Positions 9,189-15,272 of a DNA stretch of 47,713 bases are shown here, piece by piece (the first letter of the stretch is position 1; every line of letters begins with the position of its first letter). Source of the stretch: Flavobacteriaceae bacterium (GTDB lineage: Bacteria > Bacteroidota > Bacteroidia > Flavobacteriales > Weeksellaceae); contig JAITMJ010000009.1 in the NCBI GenBank assembly GCA_031277475.1, positions 1 through 47,713 of the forward strand, read 5' to 3'. Both the position numbers and the translations under genes were made by a program. The notes beneath the pieces were generated by a model. It had not been told where the DNA came from, made no database searches, and was given only the letters and a program-made list of their open reading frames with translations.

Positions 9189-10601
9189 TCATTTCATTTT
9201 CAACCTCAATTTTTCCGCTTCTTTGATGACGAAATTTCGGGCTTGCGTTTTGTCGTTTTCGATGTCGCCTTCCAAGATGGCTTCTTTCACTTTTTCTTTT
9301 AAAATCCCGATTTCTCTGCCGGGCGGAATGTTGAACATTTCCATAATTTCTTCTCCGGAAATCGGCGGCTGAAAATTTCGGATGCGGTCTTTTTCTTCCA
9401 CTTCTTTTATTTTTCTCAAAACGTATTCGAAATTTTCTTTGAAACGCGCCTGTCGCGAATAATTTTTCGTGGTAATGTCGGCTTTGCAAAGCGTGAACAA
9501 ATCTTCCAAATCTTCTCCCGAATCGAAAAGCAATCTTCTGAGCGCGGAATCCGAAGCGTCGTCCGTAACCAATGCAATCGGGCGAGCGTGCATTCTCACG
9601 AGTTTTTCCACGAATTTCTGTTCTGTTCCCAAAGGAAGTTTCAGGCGTTTGAAAATTGGTTTTATCATTTTCGAGCCGATGAATTCGTGTCCGTGAAACG
9701 TCCAGCCCGTTTCTTCCACAAATTTTTTGGTGGGTGCTTTTCCGATGTCGTGAAGCAAAGAAGCCCAGCGAAGCCAAAGTTTATCGGTGTTTTCGGAAAT
9801 ATTGTCCAAAACTTCCAGCGTGTGGTAAAAATTGTCTTTATGCGTTTGTCCGTCTATTTCTTCGATGCCTTTCAAAGCGGTGAGTTCGGGTAAAATTTTC
9901 TCCAAAAGCGTGGTTTCATCCAAAAGTTTTAGACCGATTGAAGGTTTTTGGGAAAGCATAATTTTGTTAAATTCCGTCATAATGCGCTCCATAGAAACAA
10001 TTTGGATTCTTTCGGCTTCTGTTTTTATGGCACCGAGCGAATTTTCCTCGATTTTAAAATCCAAAGTTGCCGCAAAACGAATGGCGCGCATCATTCTGAG
10101 CGGATCGTCGGAATAGGTTTGATGCGGTTCCAAAGGTGTTCGCAGGATTTTGTTCTGCAAATCTTTTTGTCCGCCAAACGGATCTATCAGCGTTCCGAAA
10201 TTTTCTTTATTTAAAGAAATCGCCATTGCATTGATGGTGAAATCTCGGCGTTTTTGGTCGTCTTCCAAAGTTCCGTTTTCCACAGCCGGTTTTCGGGAAT
10301 TTTCGCTATAGCTTTCTCTGCGTGCTCCCACGAATTCCAAATCCAAATTTTGGTATCTGAACATCGCCGTTCCATAAGTTTTAAAAATAGAAATTTTGGG
10401 TTTGGGATTCAGTTTTTCGGCAATTTTTTGGGCGAGTTCGATGCCGTTTTGTTCGGTTACGAAATCGATGTCGGTTGCGGCTTTTCGTTTCATCAGCAAA
10501 TCTCTCACAAAACCGCCGACTGCAAAAACATTCTGCCCGTTTTCCGCCGCCGTTTCGGAAATCAGTTTGAAAAGTTTTAAGTTTTTATTTTGGTTGAGCA
10601 T
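9189..10601 (-). CDS. cca: CCA-adding enzyme / poly(A) polymerase family with HD domain
   Basis: A 470-residue cytosolic enzyme that builds or repairs the 3' CCA of tRNAs. The nucleotidyltransferase motif is at residues 29-50 (GGFVRDLLMKRKAATDIDFV; metal-binding DID at 44-46). The head-domain motif DDPLRMMRAIRFAA follows, and an HD domain (RWASLLHDIGK; FHGHEFIGSKM) lies in the C-terminal half, as in the Bacteroidota subgroup. A class II CCA enzyme is most likely; a poly(A) polymerase cannot be excluded by reading alone. The start MLNQNKNLKLFKL is supported because decayed copies of exactly this region recur at 12.4 and 15.1 kb. Confidence 0.9.
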   Translation of the reverse strand: MLNQNKNLKLFKLISETAAENGQNVFAVGGFVRDLLMKRKAATDIDFVTEQNGIELAQKIAEKLNPKPKISIFKTYGTAMFRYQNLDLEFVGARRESYSENSRKPAVENGTLEDDQKRRDFTINAMAISLNKENFGTLIDPFGGQKDLQNKILRTPLEPHQTYSDDPLRMMRAIRFAATLDFKIEENSLGAIKTEAERIQIVSMERIMTEFNKIMLSQKPSIGLKLLDETTLLEKILPELTALKGIEEIDGQTHKDNFYHTLEVLDNISENTDKLWLRWASLLHDIGKAPTKKFVEETGWTFHGHEFIGSKMIKPIFKRLKLPLGTEQKFVEKLVRMHARPIALVTDDASDSALRRLLFDSGEDLEDLFTLCKADITTKNYSRQARFKENFEYVLRKIKEVEEKDRIRNFQPPISGEEIMEMFNIPPGREIGILKEKVKEAILEGDIENDKTQARNFVIKEAEKLRLKMK

Positions 10602-10608
10602 TTTTTTT

Positions 10609-10659
10609 TGTTTAAAGTTTAAAGTTCAAGGTTTAGCCAACAGCCATTCGCTAACCGCC
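10609..10659. repeat. GTTTAAAGTTCAAGG plus GCCAACAGCC repeat
   Basis: TTTAAAGTTTAAAGTTCAAGG-type words followed by TTTAGCCAACAGCCATTCGC lie just upstream of cca. The same combination occurs at 13998-14038, upstream of the DUF4143 gene. Confidence 0.6.
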
Positions 10660-10815
10660 TCACATATTCCTCCTATATTTCCCGCCCACTTCAAACAGCG
10701 CATTCGTGATTTGCCCGAGCGAACAGAATTTCACGGTTTCCGGCATCACGGAAAAAAGGTTTTGTTGATTGACGGATTGAAGTTTTTCATTGGAATTATT
10801 CGGAATAAAGAACAT
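10660..10815 (-). pseudogene. C-terminal remnant of a methylmalonyl-CoA mutase family protein
   Basis: A 51-codon frame closes with NLFSVMPETVKFCSLGQITN and ALFEVGGKYRRNM. From memory this matches the extreme C-terminus of large Bacteroidota methylmalonyl-CoA mutase/IcmF-type proteins (about 1100 residues). Everything upstream is missing: the frame overlaps the end of the 261-residue gene at 10796. An ATG at 10815 would give MFFIPNNSNEKL, but I see no reason to think a working protein is made. I read it as the broken end of a gene cut by rearrangement. Confidence 0.55.
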
Positions 10816-11581
10816 ATAAATTATTTACAAAACCTCTTTTTGTAAGTTTCTGAACTACCACTTCATCGTAAAATTCTAAATATTTATACTCCGGATGTTC
10901 TTTTTTCAATTTTTCAAATTCTCTTTTTCCGATTTTCTTTCCGTTTATAAAATAAAAATCCGGAGGTCTCAAATCTGAAAGGATGACGACTTCTCCTATG
11001 AGAAAATACCTTTCTTCAATTTCAAAATTTTGTTTCTCCAATAATTCATTTGTTTTAAAAATAGAATCTTTATAATCTGTGAACTCTTCGCCTTCCAAGT
11101 CTGCAACAGTATAATCAATTCGGATGATATTATACTCCGTTAAAATTTTTTCGGGAAAAGATAAAGTGAAATTCCCATTTTCGTCTGCTTTTGCAGTGTA
11201 TAATTTTTCCAACGTAACTAAAGAAATCTCTCCCGACACCAATTTTCTGTTTGCCGAGGAAACCAATTTACCATTGATTGTAATATTTTTTTGATAAACA
11301 TTTTCTACGAGAGATTTGTGTTCGGTTTGTGCATTGGCGTATGTTACCGATGTTAAAGTTAATGCCAAAAAAACACTCGAAAAAACGGGTTTTAAATAGG
11401 ATGTTTTTACACAAATAGAACTTTCTCTTTTTAAAATTTCATCTATTTTCGAATTAGAAAACCTGTCGAAATCCCAAACTTTTTTTGCACACAAATCACA
11501 AAATTTACCGTCTGATAAATTTTGCATATCATCCCAAAGTCGTTTTTCACACGGATATTTAATCTGAAAAGTTTTCTTCAT
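10796..11581 (-). CDS. Membrane-associated protein with CxxC head, function unknown
   Basis: A 261-residue protein. The first 55 residues carry a cysteine motif (YPCEKRLWDDM, then GKFCDLCAKKVWDFDRFSNS) seen in a family of Bacteroidota proteins of unknown role. A single hydrophobic segment follows at about 65-80 (VFSSVFLALTLTSVTYANAQ), then a beta-rich region resembling a carboxypeptidase-regulatory-like domain (TINGKLVSSANRKLVSGEIS, then TAKADENGNFTLSFP). The family probably anchors in the inner membrane with a short cytoplasmic head. The end overlaps the mutase remnant by about 20 bp, so the join may be a rearrangement point. I do not recognise a more precise function. Confidence 0.6.
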   Translation of the reverse strand: MKKTFQIKYPCEKRLWDDMQNLSDGKFCDLCAKKVWDFDRFSNSKIDEILKRESSICVKTSYLKPVFSSVFLALTLTSVTYANAQTEHKSLVENVYQKNITINGKLVSSANRKLVSGEISLVTLEKLYTAKADENGNFTLSFPEKILTEYNIIRIDYTVADLEGEEFTDYKDSIFKTNELLEKQNFEIEERYFLIGEVVILSDLRPPDFYFINGKKIGKREFEKLKKEHPEYKYLEFYDEVVVQKLTKRGFVNNLYVLYSE

Positions 11582-11619
11582 TTGTCAAAATTTTTAAATT
11601 TTTAAAGCAAAAACCAAAA

Positions 11620-11778
11620 TCACAAATCTTCCGGTTTTATTCTCACGATTTTGCCGTTTTCCATCACTACAAGTTCGGTGTTTTTTGATTTTTTAAACGC
11701 GATGAGTTTTTCATAGATTTTGTCGAAACTTCTTAGGATTTTTTCTTTTTCTTCTGTGTGGATTTCAATAGTTGTCAT
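11620..11778 (-). CDS. 52-residue partner protein (candidate antitoxin) of the zeta-like kinase, copy 1
   Basis: The sequence is MTTIEIHTEEKEKILRSFDK, then IYEKLIAFKKSKNTELVVME, then NGKIVRIKPEDL. It is a charged helical head followed by a short beta-like tail. The start overlaps the end of the kinase gene by 14 nt (11765-11778), so the two are surely translated from one mRNA. A near-twin lies at 14776-14934. Residues 20-52 of the two are identical while seven of residues 7-19 differ. The role as antitoxin is inferred from size, overlap and the partner; no family is recognised with certainty. Confidence 0.7.
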   Translation of the reverse strand: MTTIEIHTEEKEKILRSFDKIYEKLIAFKKSKNTELVVMENGKIVRIKPEDL

Positions 11779-12349
11779 AATGATTTTTTAAAAGATTGAA
11801 TTTTTCACGATTTATAATATCAAGCAAACCTTTCAGTTGTTTTTCGGCTAAAAGTTCGAGTTTTTTTTCAGAATTTTCAAAAATAAAAGCCTCATCAACG
11901 ATTGGCAAATAAATATCGAACAAATTTTTAATTCCTTTGAAATATCTTCTTTCGATGATGTCAGGATCTATGTTGTGTCCGCCTTCCAAAACTCTTGTTT
12001 TTACTCGCTCTTTGGCTAATTCAATAGTTTGAAGCCAAAAAAATAACAACGTGATTCTGTATCCTTTTTTCTTTGCCGAAATGATTTTGTTTTTATAACT
12101 TTTTGTGGACAATGTGGTTTCAAATGCGAAAGTTTCGTTTCCGAAAATCAATTCATTTATTCGGTTCAGCATGATTCTTCCTGCTTCAATGGCAACCTTT
12201 TCGGGCTGAAACGGCGAAAGTCCTCTCGCAATTTCGTCTGCATTTACAAATTCTTTACAATCCAAAATTTCGGGTAATATCGTAAACGATGCGGTGGTTT
12301 TTCCTGCGCCGTTGCAACCTGCGATGATGTAAAGATTTTTATCATTCAT
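11765..12349 (-). CDS. Zeta-toxin-like P-loop kinase / predicted ABC-type ATPase
   Basis: A 194-residue protein with a Walker A GCNGAGKT at residues 11-18 directly after the first strand (MNDKNLYIIA). Zeta-like landmarks follow (ILPEILDCKEFVNADEIARG; FAFETTLSTKSY; YRITLLFFWLQTIELAKERV; GGHNIDPDIIERRYFKGIKN). Zeta toxins phosphorylate UDP-N-acetylglucosamine; the chromosomal relatives grouped as predicted ABC-type ATPases are less well known. The small partner lies downstream. A -7 element TAAATTTG (12355-12362, minus) sits so close that the mRNA is nearly leaderless. Just upstream are decayed first codons of cca. A deleted second copy lies at 14921-15048. Confidence 0.8.
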   Translation of the reverse strand: MNDKNLYIIAGCNGAGKTTASFTILPEILDCKEFVNADEIARGLSPFQPEKVAIEAGRIMLNRINELIFGNETFAFETTLSTKSYKNKIISAKKKGYRITLLFFWLQTIELAKERVKTRVLEGGHNIDPDIIERRYFKGIKNLFDIYLPIVDEAFIFENSEKKLELLAEKQLKGLLDIINREKFNLLKNHYDNY

Positions 12350-12354
12350 AGCCG

Positions 12355-12362
12355 CAAATTTA
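12355..12362 (-). promoter_or_regulatory. -7 element of the zeta-like kinase
   Basis: TAAATTTG on the minus strand ends about 5 bp before the ATG. The same box is kept in copy 2 (15054-15061). A -33 element is not obvious. Confidence 0.45.
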
Positions 12363-12369
12363 CAATTTA

Positions 12370-12475
12370 ATTATCTACCGTTTTTTCCACCTCCATTTCC
12401 GGAAAGTTTTTGGGTTTTTATTTTGGTTTAGCATTCTTTTGTTTAAAGTTTAAAGTTCAAGGTTCAAGGTTCAAA
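12370..12475 (-). pseudogene. Decayed copy of the cca 5' end and its upstream repeat
   Basis: On the minus strand an ATG (about 12433) reads MLNQNKNPKTF and soon stops. Its first seven codons equal those of cca, and the upstream TTTAAAGTTTAAAGTTCAAGG-type words are shared with the region before cca (10609-10635). It lies immediately upstream of the zeta-like gene. Confidence 0.55.
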
Positions 12476-12480
12476 ATTCA

Positions 12481-12600
12481 ACACTTCGACTTCGCTCAGT
12501 GTGACAAAATGTGTCAGATTGAGCGAAGTCGAAATCTTACACATTTTGTGGTTCAACACTTCGACAGGCTCAGTGTGACAATAGTTCAAGGTTTAGTTTT
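12481..12600. repeat. TTCGAC-nnn-CTCAG hairpin repeat cluster
   Basis: Copy one (12485-12506) and an inverted copy two (12512-12533) form a 22-bp hairpin with two mismatches: TTCGACTTCGCTCAGTGTGACA pairs with its inverse (given here as a family name). A third copy, CTTCGACAGGCTCAGTGTGA, starts at 12559. GGTTCAAGG words flank both sides. The whole gap from 12350 to 12647 holds no gene. Confidence 0.7.
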
Positions 12601-12647
12601 TCAGTTTTTTAATTTTAGTTTTTAAAAGTTTAGATTTTAGTTTCTTT

Positions 12648-13889
12648 TTAATTATTTAATAACCAATCTATTACATTTATTTTTTGTATTCCTTTATAGT
12701 TTGTTGCCGGTTCTACATCGGCGGTTAAAAGAATGCGTCTGTTGAAATCTTTTATTTTTTCAAACGGTCGAATTTCCCGCTCAAAAGTGCTTTCTTCTTT
12801 TGCCGTCCACGCCACTTGAATATATTCGGTGTTTCCTTGCGGTGTTTGCACTACAAAATCAACTTCCGTATCGTCTGTTTTACCAATGTTTATTTTATTT
12901 TCACGTCTTAATAATTCCAAAAAAACGATATTTTCCAAATGATGTCCGATATTAATTTGCGTATCGCGATGGAATATTGCCGACAAAAATCCCAAATCTA
13001 CGGCATAGAATTTCCCCAACGTTTGCAGCAATTTTTTGCCTTTGATGTCGTACCGTTGAGCGTGATAAAAAACAAAACCGTCTATAAGGTGCGACAGATA
13101 ATTATCCACCGTTTCTTTGCTTATTTTATTGCCTGCGGAAGTCATTGTGTTGGCAATATTGTTGGGCGAAACGATGTTTCCAACCGAATCGAACATAAAT
13201 TTCACCAAATTTTCAAAGTCGAATTTTGAACGAATTTTGTTGCGCTTCATAATGTCTTTTTCTAAAATGGTATTGTAAACGCTTGATAAATAATCTTTTA
13301 CATTCTGTGCTTTTCCTGCATTCAACAAATTCGACACTTCCGGAAAACCGCCGTAAGTGAGATAATCATTAAAAATTTCAATTTTGCTTTTGCCAAAAGT
13401 TCTGTCAAATGTTTCATCAAAAACACGAGCCTCATATCCGGACACAAATTCCGCAAACGAAAAAGGCAAAACCGGAATTTCGATATATCTTCCCGTGAGC
13501 AAAGTAGCCAAATCGGTGGAAAGAAAATAGGCGTTGGAACCGGTAATGTAGAGGTCTATGAAATCTTTCACGAACAGGCTGTCCGCCAAACGTTCAAATC
13601 CGCTTACCATCTGAATTTCGTCTAAAAAAACGTAGTTTTTGCGTTTTTTGTCCGCCATTTTCATAATGTAATCATTCAAAACATAAGCGTTGAGCAAAGG
13701 AGCATTTTCCAATTCTTCCAAATTGAGATAAATAATATTTTTTTCTTTTACGCCGGAGGCAATCAACTCTTCTTGAAATTGCTTAAATAAAGTAGATTTT
13801 CCCGATCTGCGAATGCCTGTAACCACCTTTATTACATTCACATCCCTCAGATTCCGAAGTTTTCCCAAATATTTTTCTCTTTTCACCAT
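12648..13889 (-). CDS. AAA-type ATPase with DUF4143 C-terminal domain
   Basis: About 413 residues from MVKREKYLGKL. An in-frame ATG nine codons upstream (13916) is possible, but those codons are made of the GTTTCGCTG repeat, so I prefer 13889. Walker A (GIRRSGKST) follows the motif VIKVVTGIRRSGKS typical of the family. Walker B is NYVFLDEIQ, followed by DLYITGSNAYFLS (sensor) and LTGRYIEIPVLPFSFAEFV. The C-terminal half is the DUF4143 domain with the nuclease-like EVDFVVQTPQGNTEYIQV. Members are common stand-alone genes in bacteria with no settled function. An elaborate palindrome at the promoter suggests tight control. It sits between the two zeta-module copies. Confidence 0.85.
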   Translation of the reverse strand: MVKREKYLGKLRNLRDVNVIKVVTGIRRSGKSTLFKQFQEELIASGVKEKNIIYLNLEELENAPLLNAYVLNDYIMKMADKKRKNYVFLDEIQMVSGFERLADSLFVKDFIDLYITGSNAYFLSTDLATLLTGRYIEIPVLPFSFAEFVSGYEARVFDETFDRTFGKSKIEIFNDYLTYGGFPEVSNLLNAGKAQNVKDYLSSVYNTILEKDIMKRNKIRSKFDFENLVKFMFDSVGNIVSPNNIANTMTSAGNKISKETVDNYLSHLIDGFVFYHAQRYDIKGKKLLQTLGKFYAVDLGFLSAIFHRDTQINIGHHLENIVFLELLRRENKINIGKTDDTEVDFVVQTPQGNTEYIQVAWTAKEESTFEREIRPFEKIKDFNRRILLTADVEPATNYKGIQKINVIDWLLNN

Positions 13890-13966
13890 AGCAGCGAAAC
13901 TTTTATTTTTATACATGTTTCGCGATTAGCGTAACAGCGAAACTTTGCAAATTTACAAAGTTTCGC
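13890..13966 (-). promoter_or_regulatory. Palindromic operator over the -7 box of the DUF4143 gene
   Basis: GCGAAACTTTG (13937-13947) and CAAAGTTTCGC (13956-13966) are perfect 11-bp arms. On the minus strand the 8-bp centre reads TAAATTTG, a -7 element of the Bacteroidota type. Further half-sites lie downstream: CGCGAAACATG near 13914-13924 and AAAAGTTTCGCTG just before the ATG at 13889. A repressor bound here would cover the promoter, and auto-control is an attractive guess. Confidence 0.55.
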
Positions 13967-14262
13967 CGATAGAAAAAAAAATCAAATTCTTTTGGTTTAA
14001 GGTTCAAGGTTTAGCCAACAGCCATTCGCCAACCGCTAATAGCAAAAATCCGAATAGGGTTTCTGCAAAAGTGTCTATTTGAAAAGACAAAAATACAGCA
14101 ATTTCGTATATTTAAAAATACGGTTTTTTTCATTCAAGGTTCAAAAATTCAAGGTTCAAAGTTCAAAAATTCAATACTTCGACAGGCTTAGTGTGACAAC
14201 AACCACATATATTTCAAAAACTCATTTTTATTAAATTTTGAACTTTTATAAAGAGAATTTTG
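13967..14262. other. Gene-free gap with repeats
   Basis: It holds GGTTTAAGGTTCAAGGTTTAGCC and GCCAACAGCCATTCGCCAACC words (13994-14040), which match the segment before cca. A hairpin with arms TGTCT/AGACA lies at 14072-14089, after AGGGTTTCTGCAAAAG. GTTCAAGG words (14134-14172) and a TTCGACAGGCTTAGTGTGACA copy (14178-14198) follow. No gene is seen. Confidence 0.5.
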
Positions 14263-14619
14263 CTAAACTACCGCAAGTATATTTTCGATTTCGGTGTGTA
14301 TTTCAATCATTTTGACAAACATATTTTTAAATTCCACATTACATTCCAAAAATTCATCGGTTATTTCTTTCGCTTCGGGCGATATTTTTGAAAGTTCAAA
14401 AAACATTTCCGTAAGATGGGAATTATTTTGAAAAGTGTTGATCATCACGTTTTCATGCAGTCTGTTGATTTTTAACATTATCTCAAACTCCTTAATATCT
14501 TTTGAAAATTTATGAAAATTGTTTCTAAGACCCGTTACAGTATTTGAATATTTTTCAAGACTGTTTTCGAGTTTTGCATTGTTTTTTCTTTTTTCGGCAA
14601 GTACTTCTTTAATGGTCAT
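14263..14619 (-). CDS. Small helical protein, function unknown
   Basis: 118 residues, almost entirely predicted helix with coiled-coil-like spacing (VLAEKRKNNAKLENSLEKYS, then LRNNFHKFSKDIKEFEIMLK). It has no signal peptide, membrane segment or cysteine. I recognise no family. Its reality is supported by a good promoter before it (TTG-N21-TATTTTTG on the minus strand, -7 box at 14641-14648) and a short leader to the ATG. It lies between the DUF4143 ATPase and the second zeta-module copy, so it may belong to this accessory cluster. Confidence 0.6.
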   Translation of the reverse strand: MTIKEVLAEKRKNNAKLENSLEKYSNTVTGLRNNFHKFSKDIKEFEIMLKINRLHENVMINTFQNNSHLTEMFFELSKISPEAKEITDEFLECNVEFKNMFVKMIEIHTEIENILAVV

Positions 14620-14640
14620 AAAAATGTGTGTTTGTTATAT

Positions 14641-14667
14641 CAAAAATATCTTTAAATTTTTTAATCC
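14641..14667 (-). promoter_or_regulatory. Promoter of the 118-residue gene
   Basis: The -7 box TATTTTTG (14641-14648) and an upstream TTG about 21 bp away, both on the minus strand, match the Bacteroidota consensus. Confidence 0.5.
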
Positions 14668-14697
14668 CTCAATTTCTAAATCTTTAAAGCAAAAATT

Positions 14698-14763
14698 CAA
14701 CACTTCAACTATCAAGACTGAGCCTGTCGAAGCCCAACACTTCGACTTCGCTCAGTGTGACAC
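14698..14763. repeat. TTCGAC-nnn-CTCAG hairpin repeat pair
   Basis: An inverted copy GACTGAGCCTGTCGAAG (14716-14732) and a direct copy CTTCGACTTCGCTCAGTGTG (14740-14759) can form a stem around a CCCAACA loop. It lies at the end of the copy-2 small gene. Confidence 0.65.
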
Positions 14764-14775
14764 ACCAACGCCGAA

Positions 14776-14934
14776 TCACAAATCTTCCGGTTTTATTCTC
14801 ACGATTTTGCCGTTTTCCATCACTACAAGTTCGGTGTTTTTTGATTTTTTAAACGCGATGAGTTTTTCATAGATTTTTTCCAGTCCCTTCAAAATTCTAT
14901 TTTTTTCTTCAGTTTGAATTTCAATAGTTGTCAT
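14776..14934 (-). CDS. 52-residue partner protein, copy 2 (kinase lost)
   Basis: The sequence is MTTIEIQTEEKNRILKGLEK, then a 32-residue part identical to copy 1 (IYEKLIAFKKSKNTELVVME, then NGKIVRIKPEDL). About 100 nt at the 3' end are identical to copy 1 and only the 5' part has diverged, pointing to recent duplication or gene conversion. The frame is fully open although its kinase partner is reduced to a stub, so the small protein may be kept for its own sake, for example as an orphan antitoxin. The promoter box of the kinase (15054-15061) remains and could drive it. Confidence 0.65.
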   Translation of the reverse strand: MTTIEIQTEEKNRILKGLEKIYEKLIAFKKSKNTELVVMENGKIVRIKPEDL

Positions 14935-15048
14935 ATTGATTTTTTTAAAAGATTGAATTTTTCACGATTTGTAATATCAAGCAAACCATTCGGTGGTTTT
15001 TCCTGCGCCGTTGCAACCTGCGATGATGTAAAGATTTTTATCATTCAT
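14921..15048 (-). pseudogene. Deleted zeta-like kinase, copy 2
   Basis: The ATG at 15048 reads MNDKNLYIIAGCNGAGKTT, identical to the first 19 residues of copy 1 including Walker A. It then jumps out of frame into the last codons of copy 1 (the sequence around GGTTTGCTTGATATT). About 460 bp of the kinase are missing. The junction lies at about 14985-14995. Confidence 0.75.
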
Positions 15049-15084
15049 AATCGCAAATTTACAACTTAATTATCTACCGATTTT

Positions 15085-15145
15085 TTTCGCCGCCGTTTCG
15101 GAAGCCGGTTTGAAAAGTTCCGGAGATTTTATTTTGGTGGAGATT
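15085..15145 (-). pseudogene. Second decayed copy of the cca 5' end
   Basis: On the minus strand CTTTTCAAACCGGCTTCCGA followed by AACGGCGGCG corresponds to cca codons 10-20 (LFKLISETAAE; here LFKPASETAAK). It also carries the TTTATTTTGGTTGA-like part near the cca start. It lies directly upstream of the deleted kinase, as at 12.4 kb. Confidence 0.55.
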
Positions 15146-15185
15146 GATAAGCATCTTTGTTACTTCCGAATCTCGAAACCTCGAA

Positions 15186-15225
15186 ATAAAAACCGCCTCA
15201 CCAAATTGATGAGACGGAGTTTTTA
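15186..15225 (-). terminator. Terminator after the M43 metalloprotease
   Basis: The stem AAAACTCCGTCTCA/TGAGGCGGTTTT (two mismatches) is followed by TTTTTATTT on the minus strand, about 50 bp past the stop. Confidence 0.65.
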
Positions 15226-15272
15226 GTTATACCAAATTGCCAAAAGCCATTAGTCAAAAGCCTATCACCGAA

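Noticed and set aside
9121-9777. 218-codon minus-strand frame beside cca
   Set aside because: Same strand but a different frame inside cca; basic, Arg-rich, no family.
12481-12600. CRISPR-like array
   Set aside because: The repeats are few, vary in orientation and spacing, and lack uniform spacers; they are interspersed hairpin repeats.
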